From JAWKWA01 sp041397765 (GTDB lineage: Bacteria; Pseudomonadota; Alphaproteobacteria; Rhizobiales; Hyphomicrobiaceae): a stretch of DNA of 64,000 bases. The DNA lies in contig JAWKWA010000003.1 of the NCBI GenBank assembly GCA_041397765.1, positions 192,869 to 256,868 of the forward strand, given 5' to 3'. A program made the translations under genes and the position numbers. The notes beneath the pieces are model-generated. The model had not been told where the DNA came from. It worked only from the letters and a program-made list of their open reading frames with translations, and did no database searches. This document shows, in pieces, positions 19,985-30,259 of this stretch; the stretch's first letter is position 1, and each line of letters begins with the position of its first letter.

Positions 19985-20635
19985 TCAGGGATCGTTCGGC
20001 GCCTCCGATGCAATGAGCCCGTCGCTCTTGTCCTCGCTCGGCACGAGCGAGACCCAGATGCGCGGATCGAGATAGGACTGGCGCTTCACATAGGCATAGG
20101 GCCGGCTCGACCACAGCACGACCTCGTCGTAGCGGTTGTCGAGAATGTAGTCGCCGCGGCTCGTGCGCGCCGTCAGCAGGGCATGGCCCTCGCCGTTCTC
20201 GTCGCGCACCACCGTGATGAGGAGAGCCGCCTTCGGCCAGCCGCGCTCGGTCAGCATGCGCTGCTTGAGCAGTGCATAGTCCTCGCAATCGCCACGCCGT
20301 CCCGGCACCGTCCAGTATTCGCTGGTGCCGTAGATCTCCTCGTCGCTCGCCGGCTCGACAGTCCGGTTGGCGATCAGGTTGACCTCGGCGAGTTCCTTCA
20401 AGACCTCCCGCGTGGCCGTGACGCGGCTCTCGCCCGGCCGTCCCCGCTCGCACAGCTCGGACTGGCGCTCGCACATCCTTGTGAAGCCCGACGGGGCCAT
20501 GGTCTGACCGAACACGCGCATGAAGGCGGGGCCATCGACCTCCTGCAGGCTCGCCGGCGCGACCTCGCTCGCCGCCGCGGCGTCGACCGCCGCGAGGCCG
20601 GCGATCACCGCCACTATGCTTGCCCACTTGGACAC
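19985..20635 (-). CDS. Periplasmic transglutaminase-like cysteine protease (BTLCP / LapG type)
   Basis: A 216-residue exported protein of the bacterial transglutaminase-like cysteine proteinase family (PF06035). That family includes LapG, the protease that cuts large adhesins loose from the cell surface. The catalytic triad is visible: Cys117 (GDCEDYALLK), His151 (GHALL) and Asp166 (LDNRYDE). A signal peptide (SIVAVIAGLAAVDAAAA) begins the protein. I place the start at GTG 20635 because a strong GGAGG lies 7 bases before it; an ATG at 20710 would spoil the signal peptide. No lapD-like receptor or large adhesin gene is adjacent, so the substrate is unknown. Confidence 0.88.
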   Translation of the reverse strand: MSKWASIVAVIAGLAAVDAAAASEVAPASLQEVDGPAFMRVFGQTMAPSGFTRMCERQSELCERGRPGESRVTATREVLKELAEVNLIANRTVEPASDEEIYGTSEYWTVPGRRGDCEDYALLKQRMLTERGWPKAALLITVVRDENGEGHALLTARTSRGDYILDNRYDEVVLWSSRPYAYVKRQSYLDPRIWVSLVPSEDKSDGLIASEAPNDP

Positions 20636-21034
20636 GGACCAACCTCCAAATTCAACTTGCCGCAAGATTGCCACAAAGATCCTGAGCAACCGCGAAGCCG
20701 ATCGTTTCAATTTGAGGCAGACAAGAATAAAATCGTATTAATTGCGGAGAGAGAAATTGCCTAAAATGTTGATCGAATGCCGACGAACGACATGGATCGA
20801 CGGCATGTCGCTGGGCGGCTTGCGGTCGAGTGACGATCAGATGCTGTGAGGACGGGGATCGGACGGGCGGCGAGGCCGGCCCGCAAGGGGAGGGGGACGC
20901 AAAACGGCTTCACCCCATGGCAGGGCCGCGAGGCGGCCATGCGCGGCGGCCCTTGCGGGCAGCCTCGTCTCGTTGCGACCGGCGGGACTTGCCCTGGCGG
21001 CAAGGCTGGCCGGACCTGTCCTCGCTGCGATGCC
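20636..21034. other. Non-coding gap with an AT-rich island
   Basis: The 399 bases between two minus-strand genes. An island around 20690-20770 is strikingly AT-rich against the GC-rich surroundings and probably holds the promoter of the cysteine protease gene. I could not pick a convincing -35/-10 pair. No other structure seen. Confidence 0.5.
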
Positions 21035-21667
21035 TCAGCCGAAATGGCGGCGCAGCGCCGAGGGGTTCTGGATGTCGAGGAACTGGACGCCGATGCCCTG
21101 GTCGTGGTGACGCATGACCTTCGCGCGGAGGCGTCCGACCAGGATCTCGCTGCCGAGCGGTGGCCGCGCGGCGGTTGCGACCGAGGCGCCCGAGATCGAG
21201 ATGTCGAGCATGCGGCAGGCGACCTGCCGGCCGTCGGAGAGCGTCATCGACGAGGCGACGTTCTCGGTCGACATGCGGTCGTGGCGGCGCGCCTCGGGGA
21301 TGCCGAGGGCCCGGCGGTTGATGAGCCAGGTGAGCTGGGCGGCGAGCTTCTCGCGCCGATGCTGCGTCGCCTGGATCTGGATGGCGAAGCCGCCGTCGAT
21401 GAAGCGGACGACGGGGCCGTCGATGCGGCCGATCTCGTCGAAATAGGCGATGATGTGTTCGCCGAGCTCGAGCGTCTCCTCCGTCTGCAGCGCCGCGCCG
21501 CCGACCGAGACATTGATGAGCTTGCAGGTGTGCTCGGTCTTGTCGGCACGCATGAAGCGCCCGAGGCAGAGCAGGGGAATGCGCTTGTGGCGGCGGCGCT
21601 CGGAAGGGGTTCGCTCGAGCCCCAGGACGTCGCCGTCGGCGGGGGAGAGGAACTCGTCAAGGACCAT
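21035..21667 (-). CDS. Protein with two PilZ-like domains
   Basis: A 210-residue soluble protein with two PilZ-type halves. The first starts with the c-di-GMP-binding arginine motif RRRHKR (residues about 24-29) and has NVSVGGAAL as the second signature. The second has RRHDR near residue 130 and DISISGASV near 155. PilZ domains bind cyclic di-GMP and control motility, polysaccharide or adhesion. Both halves keep Arg residues and the (D/N)xSxxG signature, so both might bind. It lies between the PAS gene (190 bases upstream) and the LapG-type protease gene, all on the same strand. Confidence 0.85.
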   Translation of the reverse strand: MVLDEFLSPADGDVLGLERTPSERRRHKRIPLLCLGRFMRADKTEHTCKLINVSVGGAALQTEETLELGEHIIAYFDEIGRIDGPVVRFIDGGFAIQIQATQHRREKLAAQLTWLINRRALGIPEARRHDRMSTENVASSMTLSDGRQVACRMLDISISGASVATAARPPLGSEILVGRLRAKVMRHHDQGIGVQFLDIQNPSALRRHFG

Positions 21668-21857
21668 TGCTTCGATTCCCTCAAGGCGGCGGCATCAAAG
21701 ACTGCGGACCGCCCCGCATGTCTGCGCTCGCCATGTCTGGTCTCGACTATGGTCCTTCGGCTTTAACAAACGCCTAATCGGGGACGGGCACTGGCCCGTT
21801 TTGGGATGTGCCGCCGGGACGGTCCCGCGATCGCGGCCGGGCCATGCCTCATGGGGC

Positions 21858-22493
21858 CTACTCGGCTGGCGGCTCGCTCGAGCGCCCGCCCTCGTAGACG
21901 CGGAAATTGCGCCGCTCGCGCTTGACGACGCGCGAGCCCGCCGGCTCCGGCACGAAGGGTGCCTGACCGGCCGCCCGCGCGATCACGGCATGGGGCCGCC
22001 CATCGGGCCAGACCAGATTGAAAGTGCGGATGCGTACCGAGACGAGCGGCTCGTCGCCGAGCCAGAATGGCGGCTCGCCGCAGGCGACCGAGCCGAGCAG
22101 CCGGGTGATCTCGTTGCCGGTATGCAGGAGCGGCAGGAACATGAGCTCGAGCGTCGCCACGCGCCCGTTGCGGTCGCTGCCCTCGAACTGCACGATCCCC
22201 GCCGCGCCTTCCTTGCAGACGCTCTCGAGGATGCGGATCAAGGCCTCGCGGTCGTCGATGCTCCACAGGCCGATGATGTCGGTGCCGCGCAATTCGCGGG
22301 CGAAGATCTCGCAGATCCGCGTGCCGGCGAGGCGGAACGCATAGGCCTTGCGCTCGAGCCGCTCCAGAATGAAGGTGTCGGGCAGGATGGCCGCGATGCG
22401 CGACGGCTCGATCTCGAACCGCTTGGGCGCGATGCGAAAGCCGCGCATCTCGTTCCAGTACGCATAGAGGACCTGGCTAGTTCTTTCTCGCAT
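21858..22493 (-). CDS. PAS domain protein (PAS_5 family)
   Basis: A 211-residue protein matching the alphaproteobacterial PAS_5 family. It starts with LYAYWNEMRGFRIAPKRFEIEP, then the PAS core LPDTFILERL, FRLAGTRICEIFARELRG and LELMFLPLLHTG. It has no kinase, cyclase or DNA-binding domain, and the C-terminal tail is basic and disordered. The ligand and the output are unknown. A PAS protein followed by a PilZ protein on the same strand suggests involvement in signalling, which is inference. The start at ATG 22493 is the first in the frame. Confidence 0.82.
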   Translation of the reverse strand: MRERTSQVLYAYWNEMRGFRIAPKRFEIEPSRIAAILPDTFILERLERKAYAFRLAGTRICEIFARELRGTDIIGLWSIDDREALIRILESVCKEGAAGIVQFEGSDRNGRVATLELMFLPLLHTGNEITRLLGSVACGEPPFWLGDEPLVSVRIRTFNLVWPDGRPHAVIARAAGQAPFVPEPAGSRVVKRERRNFRVYEGGRSSEPPAE

Positions 22494-22854
22494 TACCCTC
22501 GAACCCCTTCCGCGGCCCGGACTTTTCCGGTGCCTTCAGCCGGCTCCGCCCATGCGCGGATCCCCCCGGCCGTTCTCATATGGAACACTGGCTGCGGCTG
22601 CACGTCGTCGACGGAACGCAAGCAGCATCTCTCGTGCCAGTCGGTGGGCAGCCCCCGCGGCGCCAAATTGCGCCTTGTGAAGCCCTGGGGCCGCTTGCTA
22701 GAGCATGGACGGGCGCGAGGCTCTTTTTGAGGGGTTGTGCGCCTGTCAGGTATGCCGCAGATGCGGACCTCGACCGTCCGGGCGTCCGCAGCGGCGGGCA
22801 TCCGCTCCCCGGTGCGCCGGGCTTTCGATCCCAGACGCGGGAGAGCGCCGACAG
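22494..22854. other. Divergent non-coding gap
   Basis: The 361 bases between the PAS gene (minus) and the rhomboid gene (plus). It must contain both promoters, but I see no clear -35/-10 pair, repeat or hairpin in it. Confidence 0.4.
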
Positions 22855-23586
22855 GTGAGCGACCAGCCGATCTTCAACGTCCCCGTCGTGGTGCCCCTGT
22901 CGATCGCGGTGCTTGCCGCCGTCGAGGTCGCGCGCGAATTGCTGCCGGCCGACCTCGAGGCCGAGATGGTGCTGGCCCTGGCGGTCATTCCGGCCCGCCT
23001 CTCGCCCGACTATGCGGCCTGGCCGGGCGGGCTCGTCACCGGCATCACCTCGCTCTTCACCTATATGCTGGTCCACGGCGGCTTCACGCACCTGTTCTTC
23101 AATGCGATCTGGCTGCTCGTTTTCGGTGGCGCGGTCGCCAAGCGGATCGGCGCGGCGCGCTTCCTCGCCTTCGCCCTGGTGACCAGCGTGATCGGCGCCA
23201 TCGCCTATGTGATCGCCAATTACGCGAGCCCCTACCCGATGGTCGGCGCCTCCGGTGCCGATTCGGGACTGATGGCCGGGTCGCTGCGCTTTTTCTTCTC
23301 CGGGGTCCGCTCGGGTGGCTTCGACGTCTTCTCCCGCGACACCCGCCGCGTGCCGCTGACACCGATCCGCGAGATGTTCCGCGATCCCCAGATCCTCACC
23401 CTGCTGGTGATCTGGGCGCTGCTCAATGTCGGCATGGGCCTCGGCGGCGATTTCATCACCGGCGGGGGTGGTGGCATCGCCTGGGAGGCCCATCTCGGCG
23501 GCTTCGTCGCGGGCCTCTTCCTCTTTCCCTTTTTCGACAAGGGCAACGGCCCCCGCCGCCGCTGGACGCCGCGCATCGTCAATTGA
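22855..23586 (+). CDS. Rhomboid family intramembrane serine protease
   Basis: A 243-residue membrane protein that cleaves transmembrane segments of other proteins. It has about six hydrophobic segments. Diagnostic residues are present: HGGFTHLFFN (residues 74-83), the catalytic serine Ser133 in GASGADSG, and the catalytic histidine His213 in EAHLGGFVAG. A hydrophilic insert between the serine and histidine segments (about residues 150-180) is usual for alphaproteobacterial members. The start is GTG 22855 with GGGAG 10 bases upstream. The natural substrate is unknown. Confidence 0.92.
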   Translation: MSDQPIFNVPVVVPLSIAVLAAVEVARELLPADLEAEMVLALAVIPARLSPDYAAWPGGLVTGITSLFTYMLVHGGFTHLFFNAIWLLVFGGAVAKRIGAARFLAFALVTSVIGAIAYVIANYASPYPMVGASGADSGLMAGSLRFFFSGVRSGGFDVFSRDTRRVPLTPIREMFRDPQILTLLVIWALLNVGMGLGGDFITGGGGGIAWEAHLGGFVAGLFLFPFFDKGNGPRRRWTPRIVN

Positions 23587-23874
23587 GGGCGGGCCGTTCG
23601 CCACGTCTCCCGAAGCTTGCATTGCGGCGGAGACGGAAGATTTCCCCGGCTCCCGCCGCACCGCCTTGCGCCACGCCGCCGGCGCGTGCATCATTTCGGC
23701 TCGAAACGCCAGGGCGTCGTCCGGTCGTCATGCGCAGCAGATGTCGGGCCGTCGCGCCCGGCCACAGGCTGTGAAAGGGACCACGCCCGGCTAGCTCCCG
23801 GGGCGCGCTGGTCGCGCCGAAGCGACTGTCCGATGCGGGACGACCCCGCGCGAGGACGAGGGGAGGCCACGGCC

Positions 23875-24306
23875 ATGACCATCGCAGCCATTCTGAAGCT
23901 GAAGGGCAACACCGTCACCACCGTCCGTCCCTCGGTTTCCGTGCAGAATGCCGCCCGCATCCTCGCCGAGAACGGCATCGGCTCGCTCGTCGTCGTCGAT
24001 CACGGCCGCCACCCGGTCGGCATCGTTTCGGAGCGGGATGTCGTGCGTTTCATCGCCCGGGAGGGGGCCGCCTGCCTCGATCGAGAGGTCGGCGAGATCA
24101 TGACCCCCGAGCCCAAGACCTGCCGCGAGGATCACACCATCGACGAGATCATGGCGATGATGACGACGCATCGCTTCCGCCACGTGCCGGTCGTTTCCGA
24201 TGACGGTCTCATCGGCATCGTCTCGATCGGCGATGTGGTGAAGCACAAGATCGCCGAGGCCGAGATGGAGACCGCGGCGATGCGGGCCTACATCACCACC
24301 GGTTGA
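23875..24306 (+). CDS. CBS domain-pair protein
   Basis: A 143-residue soluble protein made of two CBS domains. The first runs from about residue 8 to 70 (SVQNAARILAENGIGSLVVVD, VGIVSERDVVR), the second from 78 to 130 (IMTPEPKTC, FRHVPVVSDDGLIGIVSIGDVVK). CBS pairs bind adenine nucleotides and usually regulate a partner. With no fused effector, the partner here is unknown. GGGGAGG lies 8 bases before the ATG. It converges on gltA. Confidence 0.92.
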   Translation: MTIAAILKLKGNTVTTVRPSVSVQNAARILAENGIGSLVVVDHGRHPVGIVSERDVVRFIAREGAACLDREVGEIMTPEPKTCREDHTIDEIMAMMTTHRFRHVPVVSDDGLIGIVSIGDVVKHKIAEAEMETAAMRAYITTG

Positions 24307-24535
24307 TCGGCTGGCCTCAGCGATCGGCGTGCCGAGCCGCCGTGCCCGGCGCGCGAGCGTTGCCGGTTGGGCCGCGAGCTTGGCCAGTTGGGCAGGGATG
24401 GGCGACAGCCAGGAGCCGGTGCCGGCCAGTGCTTCGGCGGGTCGGCGCTTCGCCGGCGGGGCTGCGGGCAGTGATCGGGAGCCGACCGAGCGCCTGGCCC
24501 CCGTTGCTCCTCAGTCCCTCGCCGCACTCCCCGCC

Positions 24536-25819
24536 TCACTCCCGCTCGGACAGCGGCCGGTAGGTGCGCTCCGTGGCCCCGCGATAGAGCTGGCGCGGCC
24601 GGCCGATGCGCTGGTCGGGATCCTCGATCATCTCGTTCCACTGCGCGATCCAGCCGACCGTGCGCGCGAGTGCGAACAGCACCGTGAACATCGAGGTCGG
24701 GAAGCCCATGGCCCGGAGCGTGATGCCCGAATAGAAGTCGATATTGGGATAGAGTTTGCGCGAGACGAAATAGTCGTCCTGCAGGGCGATGCGCTCGAGC
24801 TCCATGGCGACCTTGAGCAGAGGCTCCTCGCGCACGCCGAGCGTGTCGAGCACCTCGTGGCAGGTCTGCTGCATGACCTTGGCGCGCGGATCGTAGTTCT
24901 TGTAGACGCGGTGCCCGAAGCCCATGAGGCGGGTATGGGCCGACTTGTCCTTCACCTTGCGGATGAATTCCGGGATGTGGTCGACCGAGCCGATCTCGGC
25001 GAGCATGTTGAGTGCCGCCTCGTTGGCGCCGCCATGGGCGGGTCCCCACAGGCAGGCGATGCCGGCGGCGATGCAGGCGAAGGGATTGGCACCCGACGAG
25101 CCGGCGAGGCGAACCGTCGAGGTCGAGGCGTTCTGCTCGTGATCGGCGTGCAGGATGAAGATGCGGTCCATGGCGCGCGCCAGCACCGGATTGACGCGAT
25201 AGGGCTCGCACGGCACGGCGAAGCACATGTGCAGGAAGTTCGACGCATAATCGAGGTCGTTGCGCGGATAGATGAAGGGCTGGCCGACCGAATATTTGTA
25301 GGCCATCGCCGCGATGGTCGGCATCTTGGCGATCATGCGGTGGCTGGCGACCATCCGCTGGTAGGGATCGTTGATGTCGGTGGAGTCGTGATAGAAGGCC
25401 GACAGCGCCCCGACGACGCCGACCATGACCGCCATCGGATGGGCATCGCGGCGGAAGCCGGTGTAGAAGCGGTTCATCTGCTCGTGCAGCATGGTGTGCC
25501 GCGTGATCTGCGACTCGAAGGTCGCGAACTGCTCGGCCGTCGGCAGCTCCCGGTGCAGCAGCAGATAGCAGGTCTCGAGAAAATTGCCGCGCTCGGCCAG
25601 CTCGTCGATCGGATAGCCGCAATAGAGCAGCTTGCCCTCGTCGCCGTCGATGAAGGTGATCGCGCTCTCGCAGGCCGCCGTCGAGGTGAAGCCCGGATCG
25701 TAGGTGAACCGGCCGGACTTCTTGTAGAGCTCGGAGATGTCGATCACTTCGGGACCGATCGTACCCTCCTTGACGGGGAGGTCGTAGGTCTCGTTGCCGA
25801 TCGTCAGCTTGGCCGTCAT
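24536..25819 (-). CDS. gltA: Citrate synthase GltA (type II)
   Basis: Condenses acetyl-CoA and oxaloacetate to citrate, the entry step of the TCA cycle. The 427-residue protein has the N-terminal beta-rich domain of the hexameric NADH-sensitive type. The catalytic residues appear as His in GPAHGGANEA, His in GFGHRVYKNYDPRA and Asp in NIDFYSG. Length fits the bacterial large form. GGGAGAGCG precedes the ATG at 25819. gltX lies 259 bases upstream on the same strand; gltX-gltA adjacency is common in Hyphomicrobiales. Confidence 0.97.
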   Translation of the reverse strand: MTAKLTIGNETYDLPVKEGTIGPEVIDISELYKKSGRFTYDPGFTSTAACESAITFIDGDEGKLLYCGYPIDELAERGNFLETCYLLLHRELPTAEQFATFESQITRHTMLHEQMNRFYTGFRRDAHPMAVMVGVVGALSAFYHDSTDINDPYQRMVASHRMIAKMPTIAAMAYKYSVGQPFIYPRNDLDYASNFLHMCFAVPCEPYRVNPVLARAMDRIFILHADHEQNASTSTVRLAGSSGANPFACIAAGIACLWGPAHGGANEAALNMLAEIGSVDHIPEFIRKVKDKSAHTRLMGFGHRVYKNYDPRAKVMQQTCHEVLDTLGVREEPLLKVAMELERIALQDDYFVSRKLYPNIDFYSGITLRAMGFPTSMFTVLFALARTVGWIAQWNEMIEDPDQRIGRPRQLYRGATERTYRPLSERE

Positions 25820-26078
25820 CGCTCGCTCTCCCATGCTCGAGGTCTTCAGTTCTGGTCGGGCGCGCCCGAAGGGCGACCGGAGGCTGTCCCGTGCTGGCGG
25901 TCCGGCAGCATGTGATGGGGGTGCGCCGCCTCGCCGGCTGCCGACCCTCGCCTCCTCAGCCGCCTGATTGTGCAGCGCAAAAACCGCGCCGAACCTAGCG
26001 CTTCGCGGCACCTGCGGCAAGGCAGGCAAAAGACCAATGGCCCTGCGCCGGCCGCGATGCCGGCCTGTAAGGCAGGGG

Positions 26079-27500
26079 TCAGCCGGCCTGGTCCGCGATT
26101 CGCCCGAGCGCCTCCTCGCGCCCGAGCACGGCGAGCACGTCGAAGATGCCGGGCGAGGTCGTGCGGCCGGTGAGCGCGGCGCGCAAGGGCTGGGCAAGCT
26201 TGCCGAGCTTGAGGCCGGCGGCCTCGGCATGGGCCTTGAGCGCCGCCTCGAGGGAGGCAGCCTGCCAGTCGCCGACCGCCTCGAGCACCGGCAGTGCTGC
26301 CTTCAGCACCTGCCGGGCGTCCGGCGTCAGCAGCTTCGCCGCCGCCGGATCGATTGCGAGCGGTCGCACAGCGAACAGATAGGCCGCGCCGTCGAGGAGC
26401 GCGACCAGCGTCCTGGCCCGCTCTTTGAGCCCGGGCATGGCAGCGGCGAGCCGCGACCAGTCGGCCGGGCTCAGCGCCGCCGCCCGCGCCCGACCCGCCT
26501 CGCTCGCCGCCAGCATCGCCTTCAGGTGGCCGATCAGCTCCGCGTCCGGGGTGGCGCGGATGTAATGGCCGTTCAGATTTTCCAGTTTGGCGAAATCGAA
26601 ACGCGACGCCGAGCGGCCGATCTGCGGCAGGTCGAAATGGCGGACGAGCTCCTCGCTCGAGAAGATTTCCTGGTCGCCATGGCTCCACCCGAGCCTGACG
26701 AGATAGTTCCTGAGCGCGGCCGGCAGATAGCCCATCTCCCGGTAGGCATCGACGCCGAGCGCACCGTGCCGCTTGGAGAGCTTGGCCCCGTCGGGCCCAT
26801 GGATCAGCGGCACATGGGCAAAGACCGGCCGCTCCCAGCCCATCGCCAGATAGATCTGCGACTGGCGGGCGGCATTGGTCAGATGGTCGTCGCCGCGGAT
26901 GACGTGGGTGACGCCCATGTCGTGATCGTCGACCACCACCGAGAGATTGTAGGTCGGCGTGCCGTCGCTCCTGAGGATGATGAGGTCGTCGAGGTCTTTG
27001 TTGGCGAAGACGACGCGCCCCTGCACGGCGTCCTCGATCACCGTCTCGCCCTCGCGCGGCGCCTTGAGGCGGATCGCCGGCTTGACGCCGGCCGGTGCCT
27101 CGCCCGCATCGCGGTCCCGCCAGGTGCCGTCATAGACCGGCGGCCGGCCTTCCGCCCGGGCTGTCTCGCGCATCGCCTCGAGCTCGGCGGGCGTGCAATA
27201 GCACCGGTAGGCCGCACCCTTTGAAAGCAGCGCCTCGGCGATCTCCCGATGCCGTGCGGCGCGCTGGAACTGATAGACCGGAGGTTCATCCGCCTCCAGG
27301 CCGAGCCAGGTCAGCCCGTCGAGGATCGCATCGACGGCCGCCTCGGTCGAGCGCTCGCGGTCGGTATCCTCGATGCGCAGCAGATAGCGCCCGCCGCGGC
27401 TGCGCGCATAGAGCCAGTTGAACAGCGCCGTTCTCGCGCCCCCGATGTGCAGGAACCCGGTCGGCGAGGGGGCGAAGCGGGTGACGATCTTGGCAGGCAT
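26079..27500 (-). CDS. gltX: Glutamyl-tRNA synthetase GltX
   Basis: Charges tRNA-Glu with glutamate (class I synthetase, 473 residues). The HIGH motif is seen in SPTGFLHIGGARTALFNWL at the N-terminus and the KMSKS motif as KLSKRHG. The helical C-terminal anticodon-binding half follows (SRFDFAKLENLNGHYI onward). A cysteine-containing CYCTPAELE segment lies in the catalytic insert. The start at ATG 27500 places PAKIVTRFAPSPTG directly at the N-terminus as in the family. Divergent from comEC. Confidence 0.97.
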   Translation of the reverse strand: MPAKIVTRFAPSPTGFLHIGGARTALFNWLYARSRGGRYLLRIEDTDRERSTEAAVDAILDGLTWLGLEADEPPVYQFQRAARHREIAEALLSKGAAYRCYCTPAELEAMRETARAEGRPPVYDGTWRDRDAGEAPAGVKPAIRLKAPREGETVIEDAVQGRVVFANKDLDDLIILRSDGTPTYNLSVVVDDHDMGVTHVIRGDDHLTNAARQSQIYLAMGWERPVFAHVPLIHGPDGAKLSKRHGALGVDAYREMGYLPAALRNYLVRLGWSHGDQEIFSSEELVRHFDLPQIGRSASRFDFAKLENLNGHYIRATPDAELIGHLKAMLAASEAGRARAAALSPADWSRLAAAMPGLKERARTLVALLDGAAYLFAVRPLAIDPAAAKLLTPDARQVLKAALPVLEAVGDWQAASLEAALKAHAEAAGLKLGKLAQPLRAALTGRTTSPGIFDVLAVLGREEALGRIADQAG

Positions 27501-27842
27501 CGGTTTGGATCTCGGTCTCTCGGTTGGAGGCTCGCAACGGCTGGCGGCATGCCGTGCCAGGTCGCGTGCCAGGTCATGGCGCTGCGGGCGATCGCATCGA
27601 GGCCGGCATGGCTCGCTCGCCGCCATGTCCGCGGAGCCGGCGACGTGCCAGGACCCCGGAATCCGAGGCCGCAGCTCTCATCGAACGGCCGCGCTCGGCC
27701 CGACGCCGCCCGTCGCGCCCACGGTGGCGCCCACGGTGGCGCCAGCCGTCGCCGGCATGCCCGGTGACGCAGAGGTGGCTTCCGGTATCGCGCAGCGCTC
27801 TAGCACGACGATGCCCGCGGGCAAAGCCGGGGCAGCGTTGCC
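27501..27842. other. Divergent non-coding gap between gltX and comEC
   Basis: 342 bases. It contains two perfect tandem copies of the 12-mer GCCCACGGTGGC (27717-27728 and 27729-27740). A pair of direct TGCCAGGTC copies lies near 27555-27575. No convincing promoter, RNA or gene; the ORF that runs across it has the composition of random GC-rich sequence. Confidence 0.45.
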
Positions 27843-30094
27843 ATGATCCGCCTTCCCGTCGCCGAATGGATCGGGCTCGCGCCGGCCCGCAGGCAGTCTG
27901 GCGACCTCGTCGCTCCGGCGGGGGGCATGGTGGATCACGGGACTGGCGATCCGCCGGCCATCGCCTCGCCCGCGGCCGGTGGGCTGCTTTCCGGCCGCGG
28001 GCCCCTCGTCCGCCTCGCCGTCCGCCTCGAGAGCGAACGGGACCGCTGGTTCCTCGCAGCACCGGCGGCGATGGGCGCCGGCATCGGCCTCTATTTCGCA
28101 ACTCCCCGCGAGCCTCCGGTGGCGATCGCTCTCGCCATCGTCGCAGCAGCGCTCGTCTTGCGTCATGCCTTGCGCAAGGGCACGCTCGAGATCGTCGCAA
28201 CCGGCCTGCTCCTCGCCTTCGCGCTCGGCTTCTGCCTCGCCAAGCTGCGCGCCGAATGGGTTGCCGCACCGGTCATCGGCCGGGAGACGGCACCCGTCGA
28301 GCTGCGCGGGCGCATCGAGCGGCTCGAGCCCCGCGGCAAGGGCGCACGCCTGACCTTGCGGGTCGCCTCGATCGAGGGGATCGCACCGGCCGACACGCCC
28401 TACCGGGTGCGCATCCGGGTCAATTTCGACGATCTCGGCGATCTCCTCGGCCAGGCGGTGAAGGTGCGCGCCGTTCTGCAGCCTCCTGCCGGCCCCGACC
28501 GTCCGGGCGGCTATGATTTCGCGCGCCTCGCCTGGTTCGCGCGGATCGGGGCGACGGGCTTTGCCGTCGCGCGCCCCGAGCCCGACCTCGGGTCGCCGCC
28601 GTTCGGTCTTCTCGACAGCGCCGCGCTCGCCATCGAACGTCTTCGCCAGAGGGTCGGCGCGCGCATCCGCGAGGCGCTCCCCGGCGACGACGGCAGCGTC
28701 GTCGAGGCGCTGGTGACCGGCGAGCGTGGCGCCATCCCCGACGAGGTCATCGACAACCTCCGCGATTCCGGTCTCGCGCACATCCTCGCCATCTCGGGCT
28801 TCAACATGGCGATCATGGCCGGTGCCCTGTTCGGCGCGGTGCGCGGCCTGCTCGCCCTGGTGCCGCGTCTGGCGCTGAAAGCCGGCATCCGCCGGATCGC
28901 CGCCCTCGCCGGCTTCATCGGCGCCGCGTTCTGTCTGGTCGTCTCGGGGGCGGGCAGCGCCACCGCCCGCGCCTTCGTCATGATCGCCCTGATGCTGCTC
29001 GCCAGCCTCCTGTCGCGGCCGGCGCTCTCCATGCGGAACCTCGCGACGGCGGGTCTCGTCCTGTTGGCGATCGCGCCCGAGCAACTGCTGGATGCCGGCT
29101 TCCAGATGTCCTTCGCCGCCGTCGTGGCGCTGATGTCCGTCTACGAGGCCTATGCCGAGCGCCGCGACCTGCTGAGCCATTGGGGCGTCGGCCACGGGAT
29201 GGCGGGCCGCGTGCTGCGCTATGTCTCCGGCACCGTCGTCTCGACCGTCATCGCCGGGCTCGCCGTCGCCCCCCTCGCCGTGTTCCACTTCCAGCGGCTC
29301 GCCGCCTACGGTGTCATCGCCAATGTCGTGGCCGTGCCACTCTTTGCGTTCCTCATCATGCCGCTGATGGTGGTGGCGTTGATCGCCATGCCGCTCGGCC
29401 TGGAGGCCTGGCCGTTGATCGGGGTGCGGTACGGCCTGCGCGTCATGCTCTGGGTCGCGGACTGGGTGGCCGGCTCGAGGGGGCGGTCGTCCCGGTCGGC
29501 GCGATCCCCGCCGGCTCGCTTTCGCTGATGCTGGCGGGAGGGCTCTGGCTCGCGATCTGGCGGCGGGGCTGGCGCCTCATCGGGCTTGCCGGCATCGCAC
29601 TCGGCGTGGCGGCCGCCGTCCTCCAGCCAAAGCCCGACCTGCTGGTCGGCCGCAGCGGCAGGCCCGTTGCCATCCGGCTCGCCGACGGACGCCTTTCGGT
29701 CACCGGCGGCCGGGGCGGGTCATTCGCGGTACGCCAGTGGCTCGAGGCCGACGGCGATCGGCGCCCCCCGTCAGCGGCGATGAAGGGCGAGGGCTTCGCC
29801 TGCGACGGCGCGGGCTGCATCGCCCGCCTGCACGGCCTTCTCATCGCCATTCCCGATGGCGCCGAGGCCCTGCGCGACGACTGCGAGACCGCCGACATCC
29901 TCATCACCACCGAAACGCTGAAGCGTCGGTGCAGCCATCCCCGGCTGATCATCGACCGCCGCACGTTGCGCGAGCAGGGCGCCCTCGCCATCGAAGTCGA
30001 TGCCGGTGCGCTCCGCGTCTCGAGCGTCGCCGAGAACCGCGGACTACGACCCTGGTCGCGCTCCAACCGCAAGCCACCACCCCCGAAACGCTGA
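27843..30094 (+). pseudogene. comEC: ComEC/Rec2 DNA-uptake channel, frameshifted
   Basis: ComEC forms the inner-membrane channel for DNA entry in natural transformation. The reading frame is open from 27843 and covers the DUF4131 N-terminal part and the competence domain with many membrane segments. Motifs include RDSGLAHILAISGFNMAIMAG and DAGFQMSFAAVVALMSVYE. It breaks at about 29474, where GTGGCCGGCTCGAG lacks one C; the frame continues one register later as LEGAVVPVGAIPAGSLSLML to the stop at 30094. Joined, the product is about 750 residues, the normal length for alphaproteobacterial ComEC lacking a metallo-beta-lactamase domain. Either a recent inactivation or a sequencing error. The ATG 27843 start is uncertain. 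Confidence 0.85.
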
Positions 30095-30259
30095 ACGACG
30101 GTCCCCTTGCCGTCAGTCCAGCCAATCGACCGCCGCGATCAGACGAGCACCGATTTCGCCCCGCTCTTCGATCCTCCGTCACCTCCCGGTCTTCGTCCTC
30201 CCGCTCTTCGATCCTTCCGGTCTCTGTCTCTTGCCTGATCACGCCTGCCCGTGATCGCC

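Noticed and set aside
27418..27846. Plus-strand ORF between gltX and comEC
   Set aside because: Overlaps gltX antisense, low-complexity APTVAPTV stretch, no ribosome binding site and no recognisable domain.
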